Source: Paenibacillus peoriae (GTDB taxonomy: Bacteria; Bacillota; Bacilli; Paenibacillales; Paenibacillaceae). Taken from it: a stretch of 64,000 nucleotides of DNA. This document shows, piece after piece, positions 9,187-17,847 of this stretch; position 1 is the first letter of the stretch; each line of letters begins with the position of its first letter. The stretch covers positions 2,421,001-2,485,000 of the forward strand of contig NZ_CP092831.1 of assembly GCF_022531965.1 (NCBI RefSeq), given 5' to 3'. The notes under the pieces were generated by a model. That model made no database searches. It worked only from the letters and a program-made list of their open reading frames with translations, and was not told the origin of the DNA. Position numbers and translations under genes: made by a program.

Positions 9187-10569
9187 ATGATAAATGAACA
9201 AACTTATCCGAATGCGGATAAGCTTATGCGTGTGCTAGCTTTCACACTTGTTTTTTCAGTGATGAACGCTTTTATGTTTAATGTCGTTATGCCTGTGATT
9301 CGAGAGGAGTTTCATATTAGTGCTTCCGATGTAAGTTGGTTGCTGACTGGCTATATGATCGTGTATGCGGTTGGCTCGGTGACCTACGGCAAATTGGCAG
9401 ATAAATATCGTCTTAAGGATTTGCTGACGTTTGGGATTATCTTTTTTGCACTGGGTTCGCTTATTGGACTGTTGGCCAATCAATTTTGGATGCTCATTGT
9501 AGCTCGTTTGCTTCAGGCTGCAGGGGCTGCTGTTATTCCGGCCACTGCTATGATCGTCCCAGTCCGTTATTTCTCGGCTGAAAAAAGAGGACGTGCTTTG
9601 GGCGTCACAGCAATCGGCTTGGCGTTAGGTACTGCACTGGCTCCGATTATTTCCGGTTTGATCACAGGCTTTGCAAGCTGGCGTTTTTTGTTCGTCATTT
9701 CCATGCTGCCACTGATCGCATTGCCGTTCTTTCGTAAATATTTGGACGATCAGCGTGGAGAGGATCAGAAGTTCGATTTTCTTGGTGGATTATTGCTGGG
9801 TGGAACAGTAGCCTTCTTATTACTTTCGATTTCGCAAACCAATATGATGTTTTTTCTGGTCGGTATGGTGCTGTTTGCACTGTTTATATGGCGCATTAAC
9901 ACTGCACATGACCCATTCATCCAGCCGAAGCTGTTCCGTAACAAACAATATTCATACGGGCTCCTTATCGCTTTTTTAGGGACGGGGATTAGCTTTGGAT
10001 TGCCGTACTTGGCACCGCAGTTTCTGAACAGTCTCAATCAGCTTACGCCCGCAATAATTGGACTGGTTATGTTTCCGGCTGCTATTGCTTCGGCTCTATT
10101 GGGTAAAAGAGGGGGGAGTTTGGCGGATAGCAAAGGAAATTCGTTTCTCGTCTATACAGCTGTATCGCTTTTGTTTATTTGTTTTATCAGCTTGTCTACG
10201 TTTGTGGGTGCGTCTCCGTATCTGATTTTGTTTTTGCTTATTTTCGGAAACGTAGGTCAGACCTTCATGCAAATTGCCATGTCCAACACGATTTCTCGTA
10301 CCTTGTCGAAAGACCAGATTGGTGTTGGAATGGGGCTGCTATCTCTGCTGAATTTCATTGCCGGAGCGATTACGACAAGTATCTTGGGCAAAACGCTAGA
10401 TAGTTCGTCGTCCTTTCATCTGAATCCTGTCGTATCTAATGTGCAGGTGTTCAACTTTAGCAATATTTTTACGGTGCTTGCACTGATTGCGCTTGTGACG
10501 ATGGGACTTTATGCGTTGCAATTCCGAAGGGGTCCACGCGGTAATACGCCTGCTGTTGAACAAGGATAA
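9187..10569 (+). CDS. MFS drug:H+ antiporter, 14-TM Tet(L)/QacA-like
   Basis: The protein has 460 residues with about 14 predicted membrane segments. Motif A is seen as GKLADKYRLKDLL after TM2. The region RLLQAAGAAVIPATAMIV and the size (Tet(K)/Tet(L) are about 458) suggest the DHA2 group of exporters. Motif C is degenerate (ALGTALAPIISG rather than GxxxGPxxGG). The start follows GGAGAGGGAG. It lies 93 bp after the marR gene and is probably regulated by it. The substrate cannot be read from sequence; tetracycline-like or other cationic or lipophilic drugs are possible. Confidence 0.82.
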   Translation: MINEQTYPNADKLMRVLAFTLVFSVMNAFMFNVVMPVIREEFHISASDVSWLLTGYMIVYAVGSVTYGKLADKYRLKDLLTFGIIFFALGSLIGLLANQFWMLIVARLLQAAGAAVIPATAMIVPVRYFSAEKRGRALGVTAIGLALGTALAPIISGLITGFASWRFLFVISMLPLIALPFFRKYLDDQRGEDQKFDFLGGLLLGGTVAFLLLSISQTNMMFFLVGMVLFALFIWRINTAHDPFIQPKLFRNKQYSYGLLIAFLGTGISFGLPYLAPQFLNSLNQLTPAIIGLVMFPAAIASALLGKRGGSLADSKGNSFLVYTAVSLLFICFISLSTFVGASPYLILFLLIFGNVGQTFMQIAMSNTISRTLSKDQIGVGMGLLSLLNFIAGAITTSILGKTLDSSSSFHLNPVVSNVQVFNFSNIFTVLALIALVTMGLYALQFRRGPRGNTPAVEQG

Positions 10570-10649
10570 ACATTTGATGTAACCTCATGCCAAAACAAGG
10601 GTATAATATAGAAGGAAAAGTTCATCTATGGAAGGACGGAGTGTCCGGC

Positions 10650-11219
10650 ATGACAAGAAACCTTCAATATGTACCCTATGGTTATGAGCCTCCGATCGAG
10701 ACGCATAAAGGGACCATGGTCTACTATGATACGTTCGAGCAGATTACAGCCAGAGAGCTGGAGCTTTTTGCCGAAACGGGGGCTGCATTATCTTTTACAA
10801 AGCTGGTGCTGTATCCGCTGCATGAAGAAACCGTCAGAAGAATGTGGAAGCAGCCGGTACGTTCGTATTACAAGCGGGTGGACGAGCTGGGAGAGTGGCA
10901 GCGGGAGCAGGCTTTGAGTGCTGTTGTCATTGAGAGCTGGGAAGGTAAGCGTAAAAAGTATACGCCGATTGAAGCAGCTATTCGTTTTTTGGCGGAAAAG
11001 TATACGACCCCACTTTTTTTGTACATGAGTCCTGAAATGGCAAATTTGTGCGCTTCCTATGCATCGTTTGGAGAATGGATTAGAAATGTCAGATTGGTGC
11101 TTTCGAGCGAACCACTACAACTTCATCCGAAGCTTGCACAGTACCGTAATCGCTGGAACACGGTAGAAGAAGCGATAAACCGTGACTCTAAGGTTGACAA
11201 AGCGGAGCATGAATTATAG
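10650..11219 (+). CDS. Uncharacterised protein
   Basis: The frame could start at ATG 10587, but that start has no ribosome binding site and a TATAAT box (10602-10607) lies inside the extension. ATG 10650, with GGAAGGACGGAG upstream, is the better start and gives 189 residues. The protein is soluble, mixed alpha/beta and rich in aromatic residues (RNLQYVPYGYEP at the start). I see no known motif. It follows the exporter and precedes the Zur box, so its link to either neighbour is unclear. Confidence 0.6.
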   Translation: MTRNLQYVPYGYEPPIETHKGTMVYYDTFEQITARELELFAETGAALSFTKLVLYPLHEETVRRMWKQPVRSYYKRVDELGEWQREQALSAVVIESWEGKRKKYTPIEAAIRFLAEKYTTPLFLYMSPEMANLCASYASFGEWIRNVRLVLSSEPLQLHPKLAQYRNRWNTVEEAINRDSKVDKAEHEL

Positions 11220-11230
11220 AATAAAACTAA

Positions 11231-11245
11231 TCGTAAAAATTACTA
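11231..11245. promoter_or_regulatory. Zur box upstream of rpmG (L33)
   Basis: TCGTAAAAATTACTA matches 12 of the 14 defined positions of the Bacillus Zur consensus TCGTAATnATTACGA. It lies 43 bp before the L33 start codon. Confidence 0.65.
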
Positions 11246-11287
11246 TTGTAATTGTATACCATGTATTCCAATTAAGGAGGAAGAGAA

Positions 11288-11437
11288 ATGCGCGTAATTG
11301 TTACCTTGGCATGCACCGAATCCGGTGACCGCAACTATACAACAACTAAGAACAAAAGAAATCATCCGGACCGTCTTGAAATGAAAAAATACTCTCCGCG
11401 TCTGAAAAAGTACACGATCCATCGTGAAACTAGATAA
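11288..11437 (+). CDS. rpmG: Ribosomal protein L33, zinc-independent paralogue
   Basis: This 49-codon gene ([17 protein letters not shown] to IHRETR) has a strong AAGGAGG upstream. The zinc-binding form of L33 has two CxxC pairs; here only C9 remains. The partner positions read Ser (TES instead of TEC) and the later KKYC is KKYS. It is therefore a C-minus type L33, a class known to replace the zinc form during zinc starvation. The Zur box 43 bp upstream and the neighbouring zinc-free L31 support this. The protein would sit in the 50S subunit near the E site. Confidence 0.92.
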   Translation: MRVIVTLACTESGDRNYTTTKNKRNHPDRLEMKKYSPRLKKYTIHRETR

Positions 11438-11497
11438 TTTGAGGCCTGCTGTATAGCAACCTGAATTATCCTGCTTCCTGAGCGAAGCCTGTTAAGT

Positions 11498-11863
11498 TTG
11501 CAAAAGCCTGCGTTATGGAACCGGCGAAAACTTGAATTAGTCCAGTGGACAGAGCGTCTAAAGTTAAAGCTTGCATCTAAGAGAACGGCTTTTTTTCACG
11601 GCTGTATGATAGATGCTGAGCTACATGGCACGCTTTGCCTTTTGAATCGAAAGCACGTGGCTACCGACTTCTCCTGTGCTGGTGTCAGCATTTGGGACGA
11701 GCCGGAGGACCATTCACTATATGCTTATATAACGATGAAGGCTGACGAAAGATCCGGAGCGTTCGTGCAATGGGCGATGCGATATATGCGGCATCGTTTG
11801 CTTGTCGTTTACGAGCTTGAGCGCCAACCGTTAAGGTCTGTCGTCTTTTTTTCTGGGACATAA
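11498..11863 (+). CDS. Small uncharacterised ORF between L33 and L31, possibly decayed
   Basis: The frame is open from 11465; the first start-like codon is TTG 11498, with no ribosome binding site. The translation looks protein-like, especially NRKHVATDFSCAGVSIWD and the following segment, with ordinary amino-acid composition. The Zur-linked position between two zinc-free ribosomal genes could make it part of that response. The missing start signal could mean that the 5' end has decayed. I do not recognise the family. Confidence 0.35.
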   Translation: MQKPALWNRRKLELVQWTERLKLKLASKRTAFFHGCMIDAELHGTLCLLNRKHVATDFSCAGVSIWDEPEDHSLYAYITMKADERSGAFVQWAMRYMRHRLLVVYELERQPLRSVVFFSGT

Positions 11864-11947
11864 CCGTTCCTTTTGCCAACTGATGGAGTATTGCGCCAGT
11901 ACGTTTGAGGTTGAAACTAAAACTACATGAAAGATTAGGTGAAACTA

Positions 11948-12193
11948 ATGAAAAAAGATATTCATCCAACATTGAACAAAGTTATCTTTTTGGACCCTAG
12001 CTGTGGATTTACTTTCCTGAGTGCTTCCACTAAATATTCGCAAGAAACGATGGAATGGGAAGATGGTAACACATACCCAGTTATCCGTGTAGATACTAGC
12101 TCCGCTTCCCACCCGTTCTTCACTGGTAAACAAAGAAACGTGGATATCGGTGGCCGTGTGGATCGCTTTAACAAAAAATATAACCTTAAGTAA
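11948..12193 (+). CDS. rpmE2: Ribosomal protein L31 type B (zinc-free)
   Basis: ATG 11948 follows TTAGGTGA and gives 81 residues starting [16 protein letters not shown]; the GTG 9 nt upstream is not needed. The N-terminus lacks the CxxC zinc ligands of type A L31 and has a single Cys (SCGF), and the C-terminal part ([17 protein letters not shown]) is typical of type B. In Bacillus the zinc-free L31 is Zur-repressed and displaces the zinc form. It is downstream of the Zur box and the L33 paralogue; no second Zur box is visible directly before it. Confidence 0.93.
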   Translation: MKKDIHPTLNKVIFLDPSCGFTFLSASTKYSQETMEWEDGNTYPVIRVDTSSASHPFFTGKQRNVDIGGRVDRFNKKYNLK

Positions 12194-12210
12194 GAACAGT
12201 CGAGCGTTGT

Positions 12211-12250
12211 GTTCATGGATTATGCTTATAATCCGTGAACATCGCTTTTT
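12211..12250 (+). terminator. Terminator after rpmE2
   Basis: Thirteen-base-pair stem (GTTCATGGATTAT with ATAATCCGTGAAC, one G-U pair) around a GCTT loop, followed closely by TTTTT. Confidence 0.7.
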
Positions 12251-12284
12251 AAAAAACCTCCTGCATCTGCAGGAGGTTTTTTTG
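12251..12284. terminator. Bidirectional terminator between rpmE2 and the convergent cobW-like gene
   Basis: CCTCCTGC pairs with GCAGGAGG around ATCT, flanked by A6 on the left and T7 on the right, so it can act on both strands. It separates the rightward L31 gene from the leftward COG0523 gene. Confidence 0.85.
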
Positions 12285-12304
12285 TCTTAATTTAGACCTG
12301 TTAT

Positions 12305-13414
12305 TTATAGCGAAATGAAGCACTGTTCCCATTGGTCGGTAATGGATGCTTTGTCGAGCTGCTCCCCAATGAGCGTGACATATCCCTGACTCACGGGAAG
12401 TGCAGTAGGCTGCCACTCCAAGTGATTTCCTGAAAATTGCAAAAGCATTGTCCCTTCCTGAGGAAGCACGCAATAACCTTTCGCTCGAAGCAGAGAGGAG
12501 CCTAGCCCTGTCAGAAAGCGCTCCAATCGTTGTTTTTCGAGTGGCTGAGGAGAATATTGATGCAGCGTTAAGCTCTCCAAATGGGAAAACGAGTGGGTCT
12601 GGTTGGGATCGTGGCTGTGGCTATGACTGTGTGCAGAAATAACTTTGAACGGCGTACTTATAGAGGTAATACTGGGTCGTCCGGAACTTTTGACGGGAAT
12701 GGGGACAGACAGTGCATCTGCATCAGTGGGCTGGACCTGTGCAGGTGCTGGTTGAGGTGTCTGTACAGGTTTCGCGGCAACGGATGTGGAGGCCAGAACA
12801 GGCTCTAGCAGTGGTTCAAGGTCAACCCGGCTATATTCAGTAGTTTGCAGCTTGGCCGTATCGTTGAGCTTGCGGATGCTTTTGACGACCTTCGTCACTT
12901 CACGGCTGCTTGCTGCATCCGTCTTGTTCACCACAATGAAGTCTGCGGTGCGCAGTTGTCCGTGCAGGGTGCGAACCAGTTCTTTATCAGCCGTAAAACG
13001 GCTATTGTATTCATGGAACAGCTCAGCATCCACAACACTGATGCTGTGAACCAGATAAAGCTGATCTGCCAGTAGAGGGGAGCGAAGCTCCTCCAGTACT
13101 TGTTCGGGGTTGGCTACCCCGGTGGTCTCCATGAAGATCAGATCTGGCTCCTGGCTGAGCAGGGTATGCAAAGCCCCTGCCAGTTCATTTCTTTTGCTGC
13201 AACAAATGCAGCCTTCTAGCAATCCTTCTACTGTTACGTCAGGCATTTCCTCTGAAATTATAGCGCTGTCTACATTATATTCACCCATTTCGTTCATTAA
13301 AACAACAGCACGAAGGGGAATTTGGCGGGTATGGGCTAACAGGCGCAAAAGCAGTGTTGTTTTGCCGCTTCCAAGAAAACCACTGATTAAAATAACAGGA
13401 ACTTTGTTCATCAT
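12305..13414 (-). CDS. COG0523 (CobW/ZagA-like) GTP-dependent metallochaperone
   Basis: 369 residues: Walker A GFLGSGKT (12-19), the CxCC metal motif in GCICC (68-72), ATGVANPEQ switch region, NKTD base-recognition motif, a His-rich linker (HSHSHSHD) and a CobW_C domain with the typical RAKG..LP sequence. COG0523 proteins use GTP hydrolysis to deliver metals, here probably zinc. Start ATG follows AAGGAGG. It is the last gene of a leftward operon after YcgR- and YcgQ-like genes. The operon starts near the Zur box at 15559, so zinc limitation should induce it. A Pro/Ala/Gln linker before the His stretch makes it longer than the second copy. Confidence 0.9.
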   Translation of the reverse strand: MMNKVPVILISGFLGSGKTTLLLRLLAHTRQIPLRAVVLMNEMGEYNVDSAIISEEMPDVTVEGLLEGCICCSKRNELAGALHTLLSQEPDLIFMETTGVANPEQVLEELRSPLLADQLYLVHSISVVDAELFHEYNSRFTADKELVRTLHGQLRTADFIVVNKTDAASSREVTKVVKSIRKLNDTAKLQTTEYSRVDLEPLLEPVLASTSVAAKPVQTPQPAPAQVQPTDADALSVPIPVKSSGRPSITSISTPFKVISAHSHSHSHDPNQTHSFSHLESLTLHQYSPQPLEKQRLERFLTGLGSSLLRAKGYCVLPQEGTMLLQFSGNHLEWQPTALPVSQGYVTLIGEQLDKASITDQWEQCFISL

Positions 13415-13432
13415 TTTTCCTCCTTGGCGGGG

Positions 13433-14410
13433 TTAGTGTGTTGTGTTCAAGCGATCAAAGGTAGCTACCGAGTCTGCTTGGGTATAGACATAAGGGGATT
13501 CTGGCTGCTCGACAGCGGTTATTTTTTCGGATCGAATTTCAAGTACGGGAGCGTTTCCCTTTTGTGCGGTATGCAGTGTTCCTTCAATGGTCACCCAGGT
13601 ATCCTTGTCAAAGGACGGGGCTTTCTGGGATTGGACGATGATCCCGAAGGGCATGGCATCGGCAGTACAGCACATGACGAGGAATCTTCCTACTGCAAAA
13701 AGCCCTTTACCCGGCAGATTGTCGTCTTTATACACAAAGCCAGTCACCTGTACTTTTTTTCCTTCAAAAGCTTGTTTATATAATTCAATGGCTCCAATAG
13801 TTTCGGAAAAAATCTCTGGCTTGATCTGTATGATAGGTTGCTGATACAGGCGTTTCGCCAGTTCGGCGAATTCCACATTGTACTTATCAGGCGGAACGAA
13901 CAGCTTATCCAGCGTTTCCTGACTCCATTTCCCCTCTGGAGGGGGCGAAGTGGGGACAGAAGATGCAGTTGATAAAAGGGAGGAGGTGGATGCTTTCGTG
14001 GTCTGTGTATCTGTTTTCCGTCGGATGTCCGGGTTGGGATACGTGAAGGACATGCCTTTTTTGGCGGCCATATCACTACCAAGTGCCTGATTGGGCAGCA
14101 AAGAACCGAATAGGAGCGGAATGAGCAGCATTCCATATACGAGTGTTTTTTTGAACCAGCTTTGCGGCAACGGGTGCTCACAATCACATACATCCTCACC
14201 GTCCCGCCCCCCAACGATTCCGTGCCATGCCATCGCCAATGCGATGAACAAGAGGGGTACAGGACAGAGTAGGAGTAGCTTTTGCATATGGGGAGCTAGG
14301 TAGTAATGAAGTGCATTCGTGCGGCTTAATGAGATGATGTATACAGCCAATCCGATCATGAGCAAGGAGCGAATGCCATATTGCCAGCGGATGCTAAAGG
14401 TTGAATTCAC
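13433..14410 (-). CDS. ycgQ: TIGR03943-family (YcgQ-like) putative permease subunit
   Basis: The best start is GTG 14410, with GGGGAGGTGA in the end of the upstream gene; the ATG at 14437 has no binding site. This gives 325 residues. The N-terminal third holds about three or four membrane segments (with VYIISLSRTNALHYYLAP typical of the family). The C-terminal half is an extracytoplasmic domain with FVYKD and a CCTADA motif that could bind metal. Members are always paired with a YcgR-type permease, as here (the Shine-Dalgarno overlaps its stop). The pair is known as Zur- or metal-linked in several Firmicutes, but the substrate is not established. Confidence 0.82.
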   Translation of the reverse strand: MNSTFSIRWQYGIRSLLMIGLAVYIISLSRTNALHYYLAPHMQKLLLLCPVPLLFIALAMAWHGIVGGRDGEDVCDCEHPLPQSWFKKTLVYGMLLIPLLFGSLLPNQALGSDMAAKKGMSFTYPNPDIRRKTDTQTTKASTSSLLSTASSVPTSPPPEGKWSQETLDKLFVPPDKYNVEFAELAKRLYQQPIIQIKPEIFSETIGAIELYKQAFEGKKVQVTGFVYKDDNLPGKGLFAVGRFLVMCCTADAMPFGIIVQSQKAPSFDKDTWVTIEGTLHTAQKGNAPVLEIRSEKITAVEQPESPYVYTQADSVATFDRLNTTH

Positions 14411-14418
14411 GTTTGTAT

Positions 14419-15420
14419 TCACCTCCCCAATAACCATTCAGCAGCTATAGAACCCACTAGAACAAGTGAAACAATGAGCAAGGCCAGGATGGCGACAAAT
14501 TTGGTGCGGAAGGTGCTTAGTAGCATGAGCGTGCCTTTGAAATCTAGCATCGGACCAAGTACAAGAAAGGCCGCCAGTGGACCCAGTGTAAAGGTATGTG
14601 AAAAAGCAGTGGCTACAAAGGCATCAGAGGTGGAACACAGCGACAGTATGTAGGCAAAACCCATCATAAAGGCGTACGATCCGACCGTTCCTTCACTTAA
14701 CGAAAGCATCTCATTACGTGGGATGAAGGTTTGGATGCAGGCTGTCAATAATGCGCCGATAATGAGATATTTACTCATGTCCAAAAACTCGTCCCCAGCA
14801 TGTACAAAAAATCCCCGCCATGTGCGATTATGCCGATGAGTCTGATTGTTCTGCTTTTGCTGGTTAAAAGAGAGTAACGACCGTTTGAGCGGATGTACTC
14901 GCACAAAGGCATACACGATCAGTCCGATGATCGCGGAAACGGTAAAAGCCAAACCCGTTCGAACGGCAGTGACCTCGGGATGGGAAGGGAAAGCCATCAT
15001 CGTCGCAGCCAGTACCACGGGATTGATAATGGGCCCGCTTAAAATAAAAGTGATACCCATATAGGCAGGCATTCCCTTGAGCATTAATTGGCGAACGACA
15101 GGGATCATGCCGCATTCACAGATGGGAAACAGTATACCTAGTAAGGAGGCCAGCAGGACACCCGGTACAGGATGTGCAGGCGCTATTTTGCGAATCCATG
15201 TCTCCGGTACAAGCCACTGCAAAAGGGATGAGACGAGCACACCGATAAGGAGAAACGGAACAGCTTCCAGAAAAATACCCATAAATACCGTTTTTAATGG
15301 CTGCAGCTGCCCCACATCTAACAAACGAAGCCACTGGGGAGATAGCGTGACAAGCACAGGGATGAGAAAGGCAAACGGAATCATAAAAGGCAGCATCTTC
15401 AACAGCGTACTGTTTTTCAT
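14419..15420 (-). CDS. ycgR: YcgR-like permease (UPF0718/DUF318)
   Basis: 333 residues with about eight membrane segments in two halves, separated by a cytoplasmic His/Gln/Asn-rich loop (QQKQNNQTHRHNR). Characteristic motifs are FPICECGMIPV in the first half and CSTSDAFVA in the second; the Cys residues could be metal ligands. AAGGAGA precedes the ATG. It is the first gene of the leftward operon ycgR-ycgQ-cobW that begins 139 bp from the divergent Zur box. A role in zinc or other metal handling is inferred from context. Confidence 0.82.
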   Translation of the reverse strand: MKNSTLLKMLPFMIPFAFLIPVLVTLSPQWLRLLDVGQLQPLKTVFMGIFLEAVPFLLIGVLVSSLLQWLVPETWIRKIAPAHPVPGVLLASLLGILFPICECGMIPVVRQLMLKGMPAYMGITFILSGPIINPVVLAATMMAFPSHPEVTAVRTGLAFTVSAIIGLIVYAFVRVHPLKRSLLSFNQQKQNNQTHRHNRTWRGFFVHAGDEFLDMSKYLIIGALLTACIQTFIPRNEMLSLSEGTVGSYAFMMGFAYILSLCSTSDAFVATAFSHTFTLGPLAAFLVLGPMLDFKGTLMLLSTFRTKFVAILALLIVSLVLVGSIAAEWLLGR

Positions 15421-15516
15421 TCCACGTCTCCTTGGGAATAAGGGTTCTTATCTACAGCCTATGCCTGTAAGGGGACAATCATGCCCGCCGGATTGTGTGT
15501 GAATCACCTCCCTATA

Positions 15517-15546
15517 TTGACAAATCTGAGCATGCTCATATATATT
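15517..15546 (+). promoter_or_regulatory. Promoter for the cobW-fec operon
   Basis: -35 TTGACA (15517-15522) and TATATT (15541-15546) with an 18-bp spacer. The Zur box 15559-15573 would then cover the first transcribed bases. Confidence 0.5.
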
Positions 15547-15558
15547 TATACTCATTAA

Positions 15559-15573
15559 TAGTAATTATTACGA
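15559..15573. promoter_or_regulatory. Zur box in divergent region between ycgR and cobW2
   Basis: TAGTAATTATTACGA matches 13 of 14 defined positions of TCGTAATnATTACGA. It lies between two divergent operons and may control both. Confidence 0.82.
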
Positions 15574-15655
15574 TTAAAATCCGATAAATGATTGCAAGAA
15601 GGAAATTTTTAAGGTACGATCCATATTAAATGTTGCAAAGACAAGGAGGGGTTAT

Positions 15656-16726
15656 ATGATACCGATTGTTGTTTTATCCGGTTTTTTGGGTAGCGGTAAA
15701 ACCACTCTTCTTCAGCATGCGCTGGCTTACTACAAGGAAAAGGGTCTCAAGCCAGCCATTTTGATGAATGAGTTGGGTGATGTTAATCTGGACGGTAGTT
15801 TGGTGAATGGACAAGCACCCATGAAGGAAATGCTCAGTGGCTGTATATGCTGTACCATTCGCGGGGACTTGGGCGTCGAGCTCATGAATCTTGCTGAGGA
15901 ATATAAGCCGGACGTGATTATTGTAGAATGTACCGGAGTGGCTAACCCGATGGAGATTGTAGATGCAGTGACAGACGCCTCAATTTATTCTACTATGATA
16001 TTACAATCCGTTATCACGGTCATAGACGCGCGTCAATTTTTGGATTTTGCCTCGGGGAACGAGAGAAGCAAATCGCTTCGTTTGATGCAGGATCAGCTTC
16101 GATGCGCTTCCAAACTGATTATTAACAAGACCGATTTATTGGCTGCGGGCGAGTTACAGAAAGTACAGGCCCTCGTAAAAGAGTTAAATCCATATGTTTT
16201 GACTGTGAGCACGCAACGAAGTGACGTGGACGCTGGAATTTTTTTCTCCACTCAAGGAGAGGAGCGTATGGATGTTTCGCGACATAAGGAATCCGCAGTT
16301 GATATTGAGAGTGAACATCCTCATTTGGAAAATCATCTGCACACGTATGACCATGATGACCATACAGATCATCAGTCTCATGACCATGACCACGAACACG
16401 AACATGGGGAGCATTATCATTCCTACGACCATGTAGTTGTTCACACGCATTTTTTTGGACAACCTGTGCCACGCTACGAGTTTGAACAGTTGTTCCGCAG
16501 TTTGCCAGCTGAAATTTATCGGGCCAAAGGAATTGTGCGGTTTCTGGAATCAGAGGGTCAGATGATGTTTCAATTTGCCTATCGGGAGCTGGAAATCATT
16601 CCGATCCGCCCGCAAAAGCCAGTGAACGATGTAGCGGTTGTCATGGGTGAGAATTTCTCTGCTTCCGAGATCGAGGAACAATTGAGAAAGCTGGAAGCGG
16701 CCGAAAAGCCATTGAGTAATTCATGA
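15656..16726 (+). CDS. Second COG0523 GTPase metallochaperone, very His-rich
   Basis: 356 residues; Walker A GFLGSGKT (8-15), GCICC (62-66), ECTGVANPME and NKTDLL. A loop at about residues 222-263 contains roughly 20 His plus Asp and Glu, a clear metal-binding stretch. The CobW_C domain follows (IYRAKGIVRF). AAGGAGGGG precedes the ATG. The gene is divergent from ycgR, 82 bp after a Zur box, and its stop overlaps the Fec-type permease gene by 4 nt. This coupling suggests that the chaperone and importer handle the same metal, most likely zinc. Confidence 0.9.
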   Translation: MIPIVVLSGFLGSGKTTLLQHALAYYKEKGLKPAILMNELGDVNLDGSLVNGQAPMKEMLSGCICCTIRGDLGVELMNLAEEYKPDVIIVECTGVANPMEIVDAVTDASIYSTMILQSVITVIDARQFLDFASGNERSKSLRLMQDQLRCASKLIINKTDLLAAGELQKVQALVKELNPYVLTVSTQRSDVDAGIFFSTQGEERMDVSRHKESAVDIESEHPHLENHLHTYDHDDHTDHQSHDHDHEHEHGEHYHSYDHVVVHTHFFGQPVPRYEFEQLFRSLPAEIYRAKGIVRFLESEGQMMFQFAYRELEIIPIRPQKPVNDVAVVMGENFSASEIEEQLRKLEAAEKPLSNS

Positions 16727-17847
16727 CTTCGAGAACGAGTCACCTTAATCCATCAAGACCTAATCCATCACAACATCATTCTCGTGCACACCTAGCGGGC
16801 AAGCCTACTTGGGGATTTACAACAATTCTGCTGCTGACTGCTGGGCTGTTGCTTTCGGTCACACTCGCGGTCATGCTGGGCCCTGTAGCTGTCGCACCGG
16901 GGACGATATGGCGAATTGCACTGTCCCATCTTCCCTGGCTGGACCAGTGGATACCCGTGACATGGACCAAGCCTGAGCAATATATCGTTTGGGAAATCCG
17001 CTTTCCACGCGTGTTGTTAGGTGTCATCGTAGGAGCAGGACTAGCTGTTACAGGGGCGACTATACAGGCATTAATTCGTAATTCGTTAGCGGATCCCTAT
17101 ATTTTAGGTGTCTCGTCTGGGGCTTCGGTGACAGCCACATTGGTAATTGTGTTCGGAGCTTTCGGGTTTTTAGGACGACTTGCGCTGCCTTTATCTGCTT
17201 TTATAGGATCGTTAGCTGCAATGCTTATGGTGTTCGCCTTAGCCCGTGTAGCTGGGAGCATATCGACGACCCGCTTATTGCTGGCAGGGGTGGCGGTGTC
17301 TATGATGCTGTCGGCTGTGACTAGCTTTATCGTGACGATGGCCCCGAATGAAAAAGGCATTCGTGACGCGATGTATTGGATGATGGGAAGTCTGGCAGGT
17401 GCTCAATGGGACACGCTTTTCATTCCAAGCCTTATTGTAGTCGTTGGAACGGCTGTGCTTCTGACCCGATACCGGTCGCTGAATGCTTTGCTAACGGGTG
17501 AAGAGACCGCAGTAACGCTTGGTGTGAACGTACAGGCGTTCCGCGTATTACTGGTTGTGGTGGCGTCTCTTTTAACCGGGGCAGTCGTATCCGTTAGTGG
17601 CTCGATTGGCTTTGTCGGACTAATGATTCCGCACATCGTTAGGCTGGTAGTGGGATCAGATCATCGGCGTGTACTGCCCGTCAGCCTGTTGGCGGGAGCT
17701 ATTTTTGTCGTGTGGGCTGATGTATGTGCCCGGCTTGTGCTGGCTCCACAGGAGCTACCGATTGGTATTGTGACGGCTGTGTGCGGAGGACCTTTTTTTG
17801 TGTGGCTGCTGCGTCGTAGTTCCTACTCGTTTGGAGGCGAAAAATGA
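16723..17847 (+). CDS. Fec-type ABC importer permease
   Basis: 374 residues with a hydrophilic His/Ser/Pro-rich N-terminal tail of about 35 residues, then about nine or ten membrane helices. Family signatures are FRVLLGVIVGAGLAVTGATIQ and GSIGFVGLMIPHIVR, the latter being the loop that contacts the ATPase. This family usually imports iron-siderophores, haem or cobalamin. Here the gene sits in a Zur-linked operon behind a zinc-type COG0523 gene, so a zinc or zinc-metallophore substrate is more likely (inference). It overlaps both neighbours by 4 nt. Confidence 0.88.
   Translation: MTSRTSHLNPSRPNPSQHHSRAHLAGKPTWGFTTILLLTAGLLLSVTLAVMLGPVAVAPGTIWRIALSHLPWLDQWIPVTWTKPEQYIVWEIRFPRVLLGVIVGAGLAVTGATIQALIRNSLADPYILGVSSGASVTATLVIVFGAFGFLGRLALPLSAFIGSLAAMLMVFALARVAGSISTTRLLLAGVAVSMMLSAVTSFIVTMAPNEKGIRDAMYWMMGSLAGAQWDTLFIPSLIVVVGTAVLLTRYRSLNALLTGEETAVTLGVNVQAFRVLLVVVASLLTGAVVSVSGSIGFVGLMIPHIVRLVVGSDHRRVLPVSLLAGAIFVVWADVCARLVLAPQELPIGIVTAVCGGPFFVWLLRRSSYSFGGEK

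Noticed and set aside
10587..10649. Upstream start of the 10650 gene
   Set aside because: No ribosome binding site, and a TATAAT sits inside the extension.
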